Source of the DNA: Rhizobium subbaraonis
GTDB taxonomy: Bacteria > Pseudomonadota > Alphaproteobacteria > Rhizobiales > Rhizobiaceae
Length of the DNA: 64,000 nt
Direction of reading: 5' to 3'
Assembly (NCBI RefSeq): GCF_900220975.1
Contig: NZ_OBQD01000002.1
Location: 310,001 to 374,000 of the forward strand
Shown here: positions 46,067 through 56,056 of the stretch, in pieces
Layout: every line of letters starts with the position of its first letter
Position numbering within the stretch: the first letter of the stretch is position 1
Position numbers and translations under genes: made by a program
The notes under the pieces: model-generated
Database searches by the model: none
Told to the model about the DNA's origin: nothing
Seen by the model: the letters and a program-made list of their open reading frames with translations, nothing else

Positions 46067-47131
46067 TCAGTCCTTCTTCGCGAGCTGCATCAACGCGACC
46101 CGCTGCTGCAGCCGGCGCTGCGCCTGGTCCACCACGACGGCGACGATGATGACGATACCCTTGATGACCATCTGCCAGAAGGAGGAAACGCCCATCATCA
46201 CCAGGCCATCAGAGAGAATGCCGATGACGAAGGCGCCAATGATCGTGCCGCCGATGGTGCCGCGTCCGCCCGACATCGACGTACCGCCGAGCACAGCCGC
46301 CGCAATGGCGTTCAGCTCGAACGAGTTGCCGGTGGCCGGATGCGACGCCATCAGTTCGGAGGAAATCACGATGCCGACGATCGCGGCGCAGAAGCCGGAG
46401 AACATGTAGACGAACATCTTCACCCGGTCGACCTTGATGCCGGACATGCGGGCGGCGCGTTCATTGCCGCCGACGGCGAAGATCTGGCGGCCGATCGGCG
46501 TGTATTTCGCGATATAGGCGGCGGCAAGCGCGACGACGACGAGGATCCAGACCGACACGGGCAGGCCGAAGATGCGGCCGGAACCGAGGAAGGCAAATCC
46601 GGTTGTTCCGAGATCCGGGTTGCCGACGAGGTTCGGAAAGGTCTGGCCGTCCGACGACAGCAGGGCGAAGCCGCGCGCGACATAGAGCGTGCCGAGCGTC
46701 GCGATGAACGGTGCAACGTTGAGCTTGGTGATCAGAAGGCCGTTGACCGCGCCGATCGCGACGCCGACCAGAAGGGTGATGATCGCCACCTCGACGATGT
46801 TGAAATAGACCGTGTACCCGATCTGCAGATCGATGCCGTGTAGGATCAGGCCGCCCGCCACCATGCCGCACAGGCCGACGATCGAACCGACCGAAAGGTC
46901 GATGCCGCCGGTGATGATGACGAACGTCATGCCCATGGCGAGGAAGGCGTTCAGCGCCACGTGCTTCGACATCAGGATGATGTTCGCCGTCGACAGGAAG
47001 TTCGGGGCGAAGATGGAGAAAAAGGCGATGACGGCGAAAAGCGCGATAAAGGTGCGCAGCTTCATCAGCGTCAGCAGCATCGAACCGCCGTCGCCTGCTT
47101 GAGCGTTCTGGGTCGTGGTTACCGTGGTCAT
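46067..47131 (-). CDS. Apiose-locus ABC transporter permease, RbsC type
   Basis: Inner-membrane permease of 354 residues with about ten hydrophobic helices. MGMTFVIITGGIDLSVGSIVG and GGNERAARMSGIKVDRVKM are typical of ribose-type permeases. Its start overlaps the ATPase stop by one base, so translation is coupled. It forms an importer with the ATPase, a DUF2291 lipoprotein and a binding protein encoded in the same run. Confidence 0.93.
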   Translation of the reverse strand: MTTVTTTQNAQAGDGGSMLLTLMKLRTFIALFAVIAFFSIFAPNFLSTANIILMSKHVALNAFLAMGMTFVIITGGIDLSVGSIVGLCGMVAGGLILHGIDLQIGYTVYFNIVEVAIITLLVGVAIGAVNGLLITKLNVAPFIATLGTLYVARGFALLSSDGQTFPNLVGNPDLGTTGFAFLGSGRIFGLPVSVWILVVVALAAAYIAKYTPIGRQIFAVGGNERAARMSGIKVDRVKMFVYMFSGFCAAIVGIVISSELMASHPATGNSFELNAIAAAVLGGTSMSGGRGTIGGTIIGAFVIGILSDGLVMMGVSSFWQMVIKGIVIIVAVVVDQAQRRLQQRVALMQLAKKD

Positions 47132-48675
47132 CAGGCGAATTCCCTTGTCGATTTATGGCCTTCCGATGCGGCCTTGACGATCATCTCCTCGGTAGCCTCC
47201 GCCCGATCGATGACCTTGGTGATCTTTCCGTTGCTCATCACCGCGATGCGGTCGGAGAGCGCCATGACCTCTTCGAGGTCGGACGTCGAAAACAGGATGG
47301 CCAGACCTTCGCCCGCGAGGCGACGCATGGTGCGGAAGACGTCCGCCTTGGCGCCGACGTCGATGCCGCGGCTCGGCTCGTCCATCAGCAGAACCTTCGG
47401 ATTGGTCATCAGCGCCTTGCCGATAACCACCTTCTGCTGGTTGCCTCCGGACATGGAGGTGACGTCGAATTCCGGGTTCGGCGCCTTGATCGAGAGGTCG
47501 TTGATGGCCTCCCTGATGGCAGCCTGCTCGCGCTGGCCGCTGATGTGGAAACCGAAACGGGTCAGTTTCTGCAGACTTGCAAGCGTGAGATTTGCGGCGA
47601 TGGAAAGAACCTGTACGAGCCCCTCGCGCTGGCGGTCTTCCGGGATAAGCGCAAGGCCGCGCTTGATCCGCGCCGGCGTGTCCCGCTCGATGATCTCCTT
47701 GGCGCCGACGAAGATCCTGCCGGTGGAGTGCGGATGCTGCCCCATGACGCATTCGAAGAACTCGCTGCGCCCGGCCCCCATCAGGCCGTAGATGCCGAGC
47801 ACCTCGCCGGCACGGACGGAAATCGAGACGTGATCGACGGCAAGGCCGCCTGTCTTGCGCGGCAGGCTGATGTCCTCGGCGCGGAAGGCCTCTCCGCCCA
47901 GCTTGTGATCGACCGACTTGGCGAAGTCCTTGGCGTCCGAACCGATCATCGAGCGGACGATCCACTTGGTATCGATGTCCTTCACCATCGCCTGGCCGGT
48001 GATCTGGCCGTCACGCAGCACGGTGATGTAGTCGCCGATCCGCATCAGCTCTTCCAGCCGGTGCGAGATGTAGACGATCGCGACGCCTTGCGCCTTCAAC
48101 TCGCCGATGACCTTGAAGAGGATGTCGACTTCCGCGGCCGACAGCGCCGACGTCGGCTCGTCGAGGATGAGAATGCGGGTGTCGAGGGATATGGCCTTCG
48201 CGATTTCGACCAGCTGTTGCTGCCCGATCGGCAGGTCTTCGACCATCGTTTCAGCGCTGATGCCCGCGTCCAGCTTGTCGAGATAGTGATTGGCCCGCTC
48301 GACCTGTGCCTTGTGGTCAATGCCGCGCACGCCGCGCACGATCTCGCGGGTGGCGAAGATGTTCTCGGCGACCGAAAGATTGCCGAACAGGTTGAGTTCC
48401 TGGAACACCATGCCGATGCCGTGTTTCTGGGCATCGGCCGGAGAGTTGAACTCGACCTCTTTGCCTTCCAGCAGGATGCGGCCGAGGGAAGGCTTCTCCA
48501 CGCCTGCGATCATGCGCATCAGCGTCGACTTGCCCGCGCCGTTCTCGCCGACCAGCACGTTCACGGCGCCGCGCCGCAGGGCAAGGTTTGCATGCTTGAC
48601 GGCGACGATGCCGGAATAGACCTTCGTCACGTCGTCCAGCTTGAGGATGATGTCCCCTTCCTCGATCTCCGCCAT
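47131..48675 (-). CDS. Apiose-locus ABC transporter ATP-binding protein, RbsA type
   Basis: Double ATP-binding cassette of 514 residues. The first cassette has GENGAGKSTLMRMIAG near residue 40 and ILILDEPTSALS. The second has GLMGAGRSEFFE, the signature MSGGNQQKVVIGKAL and KVLLMDEPSRGID. It lies one base after the DUF2291 gene and is cotranscribed with the permease. Ligand specificity is set by the binding protein encoded upstream. Confidence 0.94.
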   Translation of the reverse strand: MAEIEEGDIILKLDDVTKVYSGIVAVKHANLALRRGAVNVLVGENGAGKSTLMRMIAGVEKPSLGRILLEGKEVEFNSPADAQKHGIGMVFQELNLFGNLSVAENIFATREIVRGVRGIDHKAQVERANHYLDKLDAGISAETMVEDLPIGQQQLVEIAKAISLDTRILILDEPTSALSAAEVDILFKVIGELKAQGVAIVYISHRLEELMRIGDYITVLRDGQITGQAMVKDIDTKWIVRSMIGSDAKDFAKSVDHKLGGEAFRAEDISLPRKTGGLAVDHVSISVRAGEVLGIYGLMGAGRSEFFECVMGQHPHSTGRIFVGAKEIIERDTPARIKRGLALIPEDRQREGLVQVLSIAANLTLASLQKLTRFGFHISGQREQAAIREAINDLSIKAPNPEFDVTSMSGGNQQKVVIGKALMTNPKVLLMDEPSRGIDVGAKADVFRTMRRLAGEGLAILFSTSDLEEVMALSDRIAVMSNGKITKVIDRAEATEEMIVKAASEGHKSTREFA

Positions 48676-48676
48676 C

Positions 48677-49324
48677 TCAATCCCCGATCGTGATTGTCGC
48701 CGGCGTCAGAAGCGGTAGCTGTCCCTTCGCCGGAAGCGGATAGGCGCCGACGGCTTCGACCTTCCTGCCTTCCAGCCCTTCGCGCGGGAGCTTGTCCAGC
48801 GTCACCGCGTTCAGGTGGTTGTTGAAGGCCTTGCCGAATTCCGCCCACTGGATCTGGTTCTTGAACTCGTTGAAATTGACGAAGTTCAGGCTGTCGCGGA
48901 TTGCCGTGCCCTTGATGACCGGGCCGATCTGGATGCGCACATCGGCCTTGCCGTCACCATCGATATCGGTGTCGAGGTAGGCAGCGCGCGATTTAGTCTC
49001 GGCCTTGACGACCGTGCCCGACACCTTGGCCGCGAACGTCCACGGCGCACTTCCCTGTTCTTCCTTGTGACCGTACTTGGCGCCTGCGGCAGCGGCATCG
49101 CTGCCCGCCAGCGCAGCAACCTCCTGGAAGTTGCCGGCTCGCTGGTCAAGGTAGGGGAGCACCTTCGGCTCCCAGAGCTCGCTTGCCTGCCGTTCGGGAT
49201 TGAACCCGCCGCTTGCGGCTTCGGCCGCTTCTTCCGCCGTTGGCGTCTTGATGATCTTGCAAGCCGACAAAGCCAGCGCGAGCGCGACCACAGCGGTCAG
49301 CGTCCCAGTCCGGATGAATGGCAT
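48677..49324 (-). CDS. DUF2291 family lipoprotein
   Basis: Lipoprotein of 215 residues. The signal peptide ends in the lipobox LSAC (cysteine near residue 22), and DIDGDGKADVRIQIGPV and FVNFNEFKNQIQWAEFG are family blocks. DUF2291 proteins are encoded between the binding-protein and ATPase genes of several ribose-type importers; their role is not known. The position here, 74 bases after the binding protein and 1 base before the ATPase gene, follows that pattern. Confidence 0.88.
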   Translation of the reverse strand: MPFIRTGTLTAVVALALALSACKIIKTPTAEEAAEAASGGFNPERQASELWEPKVLPYLDQRAGNFQEVAALAGSDAAAAGAKYGHKEEQGSAPWTFAAKVSGTVVKAETKSRAAYLDTDIDGDGKADVRIQIGPVIKGTAIRDSLNFVNFNEFKNQIQWAEFGKAFNNHLNAVTLDKLPREGLEGRKVEAVGAYPLPAKGQLPLLTPATITIGD

Positions 49325-49398
49325 GGAAACTCACTCCGTCATAAAATTATGCGGCCGCGAGGTGGATCGCTCCACCCCGCAGCCTATCCTGGGAGGAT

Positions 49399-50376
<978 letters not shown>

Positions 50377-50422
50377 TCATCGGGGCGAAAGGGGAGGGGC
50401 CCGAAGGCCCCTCCTGAGGGCA

Positions 50423-51250
50423 TCAGGTGATACGACGAATGCTCTCGGCGATCTCCTGAGGTTCGAAAACGTTCTTCCAGTCGTCCCGCATCAGCGCGGG
50501 GATACCGAACTCGATGGCCTTGTTGCAGGCATCCGAGAAGACGCCCGGCGTCTCTTCGAAGATGACCGCGCCGAGCACGTTCATATGGCCGAGCAGGAAG
50601 TCGCGCGCGGCTTCCTTGTCGACGCCGCGGCGGACACACTCGTCCATCGCCTGGCGCATGACGACCAGAAGCGAGGCGCAGACGGTTTCCGACAGGCCCG
50701 GTTCCAGCATCGCCATCTGCCCGACAGTGACGCGGTGCGAGCGCATGACCGGCGCCCAGATGACCTTGGCGATTTCCTCGCCCAGCGCATAGGCTTCTTC
50801 CGGACCCTGCATCAGGGCGGAGACAATGTGCTGCTTGGCCGCGATGCCGCCGAAGAAGTCGCGCTTGGCCGCCGGATCCGTCTCGTCGTTGAAGATCGGC
50901 GGGTGGCAGGGGTGCGTGACGAAGTAGGTGAGGTCGGCACGCTCGGGCAGGTGGCCGGCGAACGGGGCTGCTGCGTCGAGCGCCACGACCATCGTGCCAG
51001 GCTTCAGCTTGTCGACGATGCCGGCCGCAACCTTGCCGATCGCCGTGTCCGGCACCGCGAGGATCACGACCTCGGCACCGTTCAGCGCATCATCAGCAGA
51101 GACGCAGGAAAGGCCGAGATCGTCCTTAAGACGCGCTTTGCCAGCATCGCTGACTTCGACATGCCGCACGTCGAAGCGCGAGCCTTTCAGGTTCTTGGCG
51201 AGCCGGTAACCCATTTTTCCGCCGGCGCCGAAGAGAGCAATTGCAGTCAT
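50423..51250 (-). CDS. apnO: D-apionate oxidoisomerase (ApnO-like)
   Basis: NAD-dependent enzyme of 275 residues; in the described pathway it converts D-apionate to 3-oxo-isoapionate by oxidation with rearrangement. It has an N-terminal Rossmann fold starting ALFGAGGKMGYRLA and a phosphogluconate-dehydrogenase-like C-terminal helical domain (GQMAMLEPGLSETVCASLL, then HMNVLGAVIFEET). Length and fold fit ApnO. Its upstream region carries a copy of the 14-base motif also found before the RLP gene, so a second promoter may drive apnO and the transporter genes. Confidence 0.84.
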   Translation of the reverse strand: MTAIALFGAGGKMGYRLAKNLKGSRFDVRHVEVSDAGKARLKDDLGLSCVSADDALNGAEVVILAVPDTAIGKVAAGIVDKLKPGTMVVALDAAAPFAGHLPERADLTYFVTHPCHPPIFNDETDPAAKRDFFGGIAAKQHIVSALMQGPEEAYALGEEIAKVIWAPVMRSHRVTVGQMAMLEPGLSETVCASLLVVMRQAMDECVRRGVDKEAARDFLLGHMNVLGAVIFEETPGVFSDACNKAIEFGIPALMRDDWKNVFEPQEIAESIRRIT

Positions 51251-51289
51251 GTTTCCTCACCTCAAGGTGTTTTAGATTTGGTAGCGTAA

Positions 51290-51303
51290 CTGGTATGATG
51301 AGT
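51290..51303. promoter_or_regulatory. Candidate FCD-regulator site upstream of apnO
   Basis: CTGGTATGATGAGT at 51290-51303 matches 13 of 14 bases of the site at 54031-54044. It lies 40 bases upstream of the apnO start in the 133-base gap after oiaK, so it marks a likely internal promoter controlled with the first one. Confidence 0.6.
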
Positions 51304-51383
51304 CAATCACCATGCCATTACATGCGCGGTAAAGTTAAGGCATCCTGGCCGATGCAGCCGGGCCGCCGTGCCGAGTTTCTCGT

Positions 51384-52718
51384 TCAAGCTCTCCTTCCAT
51401 CGCGGATCTGCGCGAAGTAGCCGTCCGTGCCGATCTGACCGCCCTTCAGCGCGATCTGCAGGCCGTCCGTCGGCGCATGGCTGCCATGGGCGGTGCACAG
51501 CGGCGAGCCGGGCGTCTGCGGCAGCGGCAGAAGCGTCGTCAAAGCCTCGACGCGCAGTTCCTTCAGGGCATGGCTCGACGTGTCACCGCCGGCGATGACG
51601 GCGCGCGAGAGATCTTCGACCTCGACGAGGCGGCGAAGGATCGTTCCCAGCGCCTGGCCGAGCCGATGGCGGGCGCCCGGCAGGCGGTCGATTTCCGATC
51701 CGCGGTCGGCGGCTGGTCCGAGCGCGGTGTGCAGGATAACACTCCGCCCTGCCTTCAGCCCCTCGAGTCCCGACGCCACGGCTTCCTCGATCGCCCTGTC
51801 GCCGCTCTCGCCGACGAGCGAGACGGGGTCGAGGTCGATGTCCTGGAAACCGTCGGCGATCGCCGTGCGGATCTGTCTTTCCGTCGTAGGCGAGACGCTG
51901 CCGGATACTACGGCCAACCGCTCGACCTTGCCGGGCTCGGCAAATTCGACCGGGTTGCCGATGACGCCGCTCTGGCGCCAGGCACTGAGCAAGGCATATT
52001 CGACCCCGGACGACCCCGCGACGAAATAGCCGCCGTCCTGCTTGAGCCGCCACAGTTGCCGGCCCGCAGCCGCCTGGGATTCGGTCGAATCCACATCAAG
52101 GATCAGGATGCCGGCATCACCTGCAAGGATCGCATCGACACGCGCATCGGCATCGGAAGCCGCAATCGTCGCCAGATCGGCGAGCGCGACGGGGAGGGTC
52201 GTCTGCTTTCCGAGATGCAGCGCAAGGTCGGCCTCGTCCATCGGCGTGACCGGATGGCGGCTCATCACCGGATGGCGGTCGATGCGGTAGACCTGCCCCT
52301 GATAGGCGGCGAAGAGATGGCCGAAGGCGGTGTAGCGCCGCAGTTGCGGAGCGCCCACGATCACTGGCACGGCCGGCTGACCGAACAGGGCCTTGCCGAT
52401 CTCGATCGCCTTGCCGATGTTGCCGACACGCGGGCTGGAATCAAAGGTGGAGCAGACTTTGTAATGGCAGATCGCCGCTCCGAGCGACTTCAGCCAGCCA
52501 AAGGCCGGAACGAGGTGCTCCTGCATCCATTCCGGCGTCTCGCTGCGAGAGGTGCCAGCAATGCCGATCGCACGGCAATCCTTGAAGCGCTCGAGGATGC
52601 CGGCGTCCGGAATCCCGAGAAACAGGACCGTCTCGATGCCGTTCGAGGCAAGCGATTCCATCACGTCGGCCGAACCGGTAAAATCGTCGCCATAGTAGCT
52701 GACGAGGGGGCTGCTCAT
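51384..52718 (-). CDS. oiaK: 3-oxo-isoapionate kinase (OiaK-like), DUF1537 family
   Basis: Four-carbon acid-sugar kinase family protein of 444 residues, starting at 52718 behind AAGGAGT. Family members phosphorylate acid sugars such as threonate, erythronate or 3-oxo-isoapionate. The N-terminal block YYGDDFTGSADVMESLASNG binds the sugar, and the C-terminal AVIAGGDTSSHALKEL contributes to ATP binding; both are intact. It lies 5 bases after the RLP gene, the pairing described for the apionate route, which supports OiaK over threonate kinase. Confidence 0.86.
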   Translation of the reverse strand: MSSPLVSYYGDDFTGSADVMESLASNGIETVLFLGIPDAGILERFKDCRAIGIAGTSRSETPEWMQEHLVPAFGWLKSLGAAICHYKVCSTFDSSPRVGNIGKAIEIGKALFGQPAVPVIVGAPQLRRYTAFGHLFAAYQGQVYRIDRHPVMSRHPVTPMDEADLALHLGKQTTLPVALADLATIAASDADARVDAILAGDAGILILDVDSTESQAAAGRQLWRLKQDGGYFVAGSSGVEYALLSAWRQSGVIGNPVEFAEPGKVERLAVVSGSVSPTTERQIRTAIADGFQDIDLDPVSLVGESGDRAIEEAVASGLEGLKAGRSVILHTALGPAADRGSEIDRLPGARHRLGQALGTILRRLVEVEDLSRAVIAGGDTSSHALKELRVEALTTLLPLPQTPGSPLCTAHGSHAPTDGLQIALKGGQIGTDGYFAQIRDGRRA

Positions 52719-52723
52719 TCCAG

Positions 52724-53974
52724 TTACTCCTTGCCGCCGCCAAACTTTGCGAGCGAGGCGGCAAGTTCGGGGTGGTCCTTCGCATATTCTTCAAGCGGGA
52801 TGTCCGTCACCGCGGCCTGCCAGGCCTGCTGCACCGCGCGTACGCCGGCCGCCGGTCCGCCCGGATGGCTGACGATGCCGCCGCCACAGAGGTAGAGCAG
52901 ATCCGTCGTGCGGCCTGTCCGCTGGTAGGTCTCCGGCGCCTGCCCGCCCCACTGGCCGGAACCAGCGACCGGCAAGGGACAATCGGAGGAATCGAAGAGC
53001 GGCGCGCTGACCGCCTTGAACGATTCGACGAAACTTTCGTCCGGCTCCCAGTACTTGATCCGGATGCCGTTGATCTGGAACTGGTCAACGCCGAGGAGGC
53101 GCCAGAACTGCTGATAGACCTTGAAGTCCATGCCAGCGCCGGGAGCCCTCGTGAGCACGTCCCAGCCGTTGCGGTGAGCGTGCAGCACAAGGCCCGATCG
53201 CTTTCTCAGAAAGCTCATGCCGCCGAAGCCGATCGAATTGATGTTGACGACGGCGCAATTTCCACCCGCCTTCAAGACGAGATCGTGATTGCGCATCATC
53301 TCGTCGGGGTCGGCATGCGAGATGCCGAAAGCGTACATCACCTTCTTGCCCGTCTTTTGCTCGTGATCAAGGATACGGGGCATGATCGCCGCCACACGCT
53401 CGGCAAGTGGCGAATAGGCGGGACTCATCAGCTTCTCGTCGTCCTTGATGAAGTCGACGCCGGACTCGATCAATTCGCCCACGAGTTCGGCAGTCTCGTG
53501 CGGACGCAGCCCGAGGGCGGGCTTGACGATGGTTCCGATGATCGGGCGCTTCTCGACGCCCGCCAGACGCCGGCTCCCCTCGATCCCGAACTGCGGCCCG
53601 GGATGGGCACCGCGAAAGGCTTCCGGCAGCTTCATGTCCACGACACGGATGCCGGTCATGCCCTTGATTGAATAGACGCCGCCTACGGCGATCGTCATCA
53701 GGGCGGCGAGATCCGTTCCGATCGCGTCCAGAGGAAAGGCGATATCGACATCGGCCCGGTTCAGCTTCACGCCGGGGGCCACTTCCGGCCATGTCGGCGC
53801 ATACGTCTCCTCCAGCGGCCGGATCGCCAGAACGCGTGCCGCGACACGCTGCTTCAGCTCCTCGGTCTCTCCGGGGACAGGCACGAATGTACCGGTCGAC
53901 TGGTCGCTGGCGATCTTGTCCGCCATCGCCGCGACACTGCCGGGCGTCTCGATGCGGTAGGTCAGCGTAATCAT
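52724..53974 (-). CDS. RuBisCO-like protein of the apiose pathway (OiaT or OiaX type)
   Basis: Form IV RuBisCO homologue of 416 residues, starting at 53974 (MITLTYRIET) behind GAGGAGGAG. Comparing motifs by eye: K151 in IGTIVKPALGL matches RuBisCO K175, and K177 is replaced by A153. The carbamate/metal box KDDE is complete at 177-180, histidines lie in LVLHAHRNG (265, 267), and loop 6 keeps a lysine at K307 (GIRIKYWE). In the described D-apiose pathways such proteins act on 3-oxo-isoapionate 4-phosphate, giving 3-phosphoglycerate plus glycolate (OiaT) or a decarboxylated erythrulose phosphate (OiaX). No erythrulose-phosphate isomerase is linked, which favours OiaT. Confidence 0.85.
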   Translation of the reverse strand: MITLTYRIETPGSVAAMADKIASDQSTGTFVPVPGETEELKQRVAARVLAIRPLEETYAPTWPEVAPGVKLNRADVDIAFPLDAIGTDLAALMTIAVGGVYSIKGMTGIRVVDMKLPEAFRGAHPGPQFGIEGSRRLAGVEKRPIIGTIVKPALGLRPHETAELVGELIESGVDFIKDDEKLMSPAYSPLAERVAAIMPRILDHEQKTGKKVMYAFGISHADPDEMMRNHDLVLKAGGNCAVVNINSIGFGGMSFLRKRSGLVLHAHRNGWDVLTRAPGAGMDFKVYQQFWRLLGVDQFQINGIRIKYWEPDESFVESFKAVSAPLFDSSDCPLPVAGSGQWGGQAPETYQRTGRTTDLLYLCGGGIVSHPGGPAAGVRAVQQAWQAAVTDIPLEEYAKDHPELAASLAKFGGGKE

Positions 53975-54030
53975 GAAATTGCCGTTGCTCCTCCTCGCCA
54001 CGTCACTTTGCCATGGCGTCAACTCGTGAT

Positions 54031-54044
54031 CTGGTATAATGAGT
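54031..54044. promoter_or_regulatory. Candidate FCD-regulator site between the RLP and regulator genes
   Basis: CTGGTATAATGAGT at 54031-54044 lies 57 bases upstream of the RLP start and 189 bases before the regulator gene. Its near copy precedes apnO. The TGGTAT core fits the GGTnnnACC-like half-sites known for FCD-type GntR proteins. I saw nothing else in the rest of the 258-base divergent gap. Confidence 0.6.
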
Positions 54045-54232
54045 ATTCCAATTTCTGCAACGGAAAATTTCCGGGCGGCCGGATATCCACCGCTGTCCTT
54101 TGCCGTCCGTCTGCGAAAGTGCTAGCGCTTGGCCCCTCAAGGTCGATGTCGATTCAGGGACAGTCAGGCGCACATCGAATGTGTTGCAGCGCCTCCGCAC
54201 TTATGACGGGCGGCGCCGCAGGGGAGGCAAGA

Positions 54233-54955
54233 TTGAGACAGCGAGACGCCATGATCCAGGTCAGCGAACCGATTGTTCGTCGGAAGCTTTCCGACGAAGT
54301 GTTCGACCGACTGGAGCGTATGATCACTTCCGGCGAGTTGAAGCCCGGTGACGAAATGCCTTCGGAGCGGGTTCTCATGGAGCGCTTCGGCGTCGGCAGG
54401 CCTGCCATCCGCGAGGCCATGCAGTCGCTTGCCAACATGGGGCTCGTCAACATCTCGCACGGCGAGCGCGCCAAGGTGCAGAAGGTCACCGCGCGATCGA
54501 TCTTCCGCCAGGTTGATCTGACCGCCAAGATCATGTTGTCGCAATCGACCGACAGCCTCGAGCACCTGAAAAGCGCGCGCATCTTCTTCGAACGCGGCAT
54601 GGCGCGGGAAGCGGCGCAGCGGGCGAAGCAGAGCGACATCGCCGAACTGCACGCCATCATCGAGCAACAGCGCGCGTCGCTCGGAGACGCCGAAGCCTTC
54701 ATCTCCGCCGATATGCAGTTCCACACACGCATAGCGCAGATTTCCGGCAATCCCATCTTCATCGCCGTCAGTGAAGCGATGCTGGCCTGGCTGAGGGAAT
54801 ATCACACAGACATGCTGATCTGGACCGGCAAGGAGAAATTCACGCTGGTCGAGCACGAGGAGATTCTCGCTCGCCTCGCCGCCAACGATGCGGACGGCGC
54901 CGAGGCTGCCATCCTGAAGCACCTGGAGCGGTCACGCTCGCTCTACAACAAGTAG
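54233..54955 (+). CDS. GntR-family (FCD domain) regulator of the apiose operon
   Basis: Repressor of about 240 residues. The N-terminal winged helix reads SDEVFDRLERMITSGELKPG then RVLMERFGVGRPAIREAM; the helical FCD ligand-binding domain has the metal-type pattern D..H...I (ADMQFHTRIAQISGNPIF). TTG 54233 is preferred because GGGGAGG sits 5 bases before it; ATG 54251 (MIQVSEP) has no clear ribosome site. It resembles NanR-like regulators of sugar-acid catabolism. Divergent orientation and shared motifs point to control of the RLP-oiaK and apnO-transporter units. Confidence 0.87.
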   Translation: MRQRDAMIQVSEPIVRRKLSDEVFDRLERMITSGELKPGDEMPSERVLMERFGVGRPAIREAMQSLANMGLVNISHGERAKVQKVTARSIFRQVDLTAKIMLSQSTDSLEHLKSARIFFERGMAREAAQRAKQSDIAELHAIIEQQRASLGDAEAFISADMQFHTRIAQISGNPIFIAVSEAMLAWLREYHTDMLIWTGKEKFTLVEHEEILARLAANDADGAEAAILKHLERSRSLYNK

Positions 54956-54976
54956 CCGGCGACCGCCCCGACGGGT

Positions 54977-55975
54977 TCAACACCCCCAGCGAAGCGCCGG
55001 CGCGGCCACCGGCGCATCCCAGAAATTCAGGCGATCGGCGTCCAGGACCGACAACGTCACGGAAAGTCCGGCCATGTCGAGCGACGTCACATAGGTGCCG
55101 ACCAACGATCGCGCAACGACAAGGCCCCGCGCCTCCACCAGCTTTCGAACGGCGCCATACATCAGATAGAGTTCGGAAACCGGCGTGCCACCGAAGCCGT
55201 TGACGAAGAGCAGCGTCCGGCTGTCTCGCGGAGCCGCGAGTTCGGCGAAGAGCTCTTCACATATCAGTGCCGCAATCGCATCCGCGTCCCGAAACGCGAT
55301 CCGCGACCGACCCGGTTCGCCGTGAATGCCGACACCCAGCTCCATCTCGTCCGGCCCGAGCGAAAAGGTCTGGCGGGCGGATTCCGGCACCGTCGCCCCC
55401 CTGAGCGCGACCCCCATGCTGCGCGTCGCAGCGACCGTCCGCGCCCCGAGCGCCTTCAACTCCTCAAGCGAGTGCCCGGCCTCGGCCGCTGCCCCCACCG
55501 TCTTCTCGACGATCAGCGTGCCCGCGACGCCGCGCCGTCCCGAACTGCGCGCCGCCTCATAGGCCGCGATGTCGTCATTGACGATGACCGTCTCGATGCG
55601 GTGGCCGGCTTCGATCGCCATTTCGGCCGCCATGTCGAAGTTCATCACGTCGCCATCGTAGTTCTTGACGATCAGCAGCACCCCCGCACCGGTATCGCAT
55701 TCCGCGATCGCGTCGAGGATCTGGTTCGGCGTCGGCGAGGTGAAGACATGGCCGACGCAGGCCGCATCGAGCATGCCGTGCCCCACCAGCCCCGCATGCA
55801 TCGGCTCATGTCCGGCACCGCCTCCGGAAATGACGGCAACCTTCCCGGGTTGCAACTGGCGGCGGCGGACATTGCGGCTGCCGTTGCCGAACGTCAGCAC
55901 GTCGTCGTGAGCCCGCACGAAACCCTCCAGGCTCTCGGCAACGATCTGGTCCGCCCGGTTCATGAACTTCTTCAT
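54977..55975 (-). CDS. dhaK: Dihydroxyacetone kinase subunit DhaK
   Basis: Substrate-binding subunit of PEP-dependent dihydroxyacetone kinase, 332 residues, starting at 55975 behind AGGAGGAG. The covalent substrate-binding histidine is H218 in GVGIHGEPG, the same number as in E. coli DhaK. AVISGGGAGHEPMHAGLVG and LLIVKNYDGDVMNFDMA blocks are intact. It is the last gene of the run that begins with the fused kinase and includes DhaL, DhaM, HPr and EI. Close homologues use erythrulose, so a ketotetrose substrate is possible. Confidence 0.91.
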   Translation of the reverse strand: MKKFMNRADQIVAESLEGFVRAHDDVLTFGNGSRNVRRRQLQPGKVAVISGGGAGHEPMHAGLVGHGMLDAACVGHVFTSPTPNQILDAIAECDTGAGVLLIVKNYDGDVMNFDMAAEMAIEAGHRIETVIVNDDIAAYEAARSSGRRGVAGTLIVEKTVGAAAEAGHSLEELKALGARTVAATRSMGVALRGATVPESARQTFSLGPDEMELGVGIHGEPGRSRIAFRDADAIAALICEELFAELAAPRDSRTLLFVNGFGGTPVSELYLMYGAVRKLVEARGLVVARSLVGTYVTSLDMAGLSVTLSVLDADRLNFWDAPVAAPALRWGC

Positions 55976-56056
55976 GCTCCTCCTCCGCGCAGGCACGATC
56001 CTAGATCAAGCCCGCCCTCCACCTCAAGCGGCAGCCGTCCGCCGGCCGGCGCTCGC

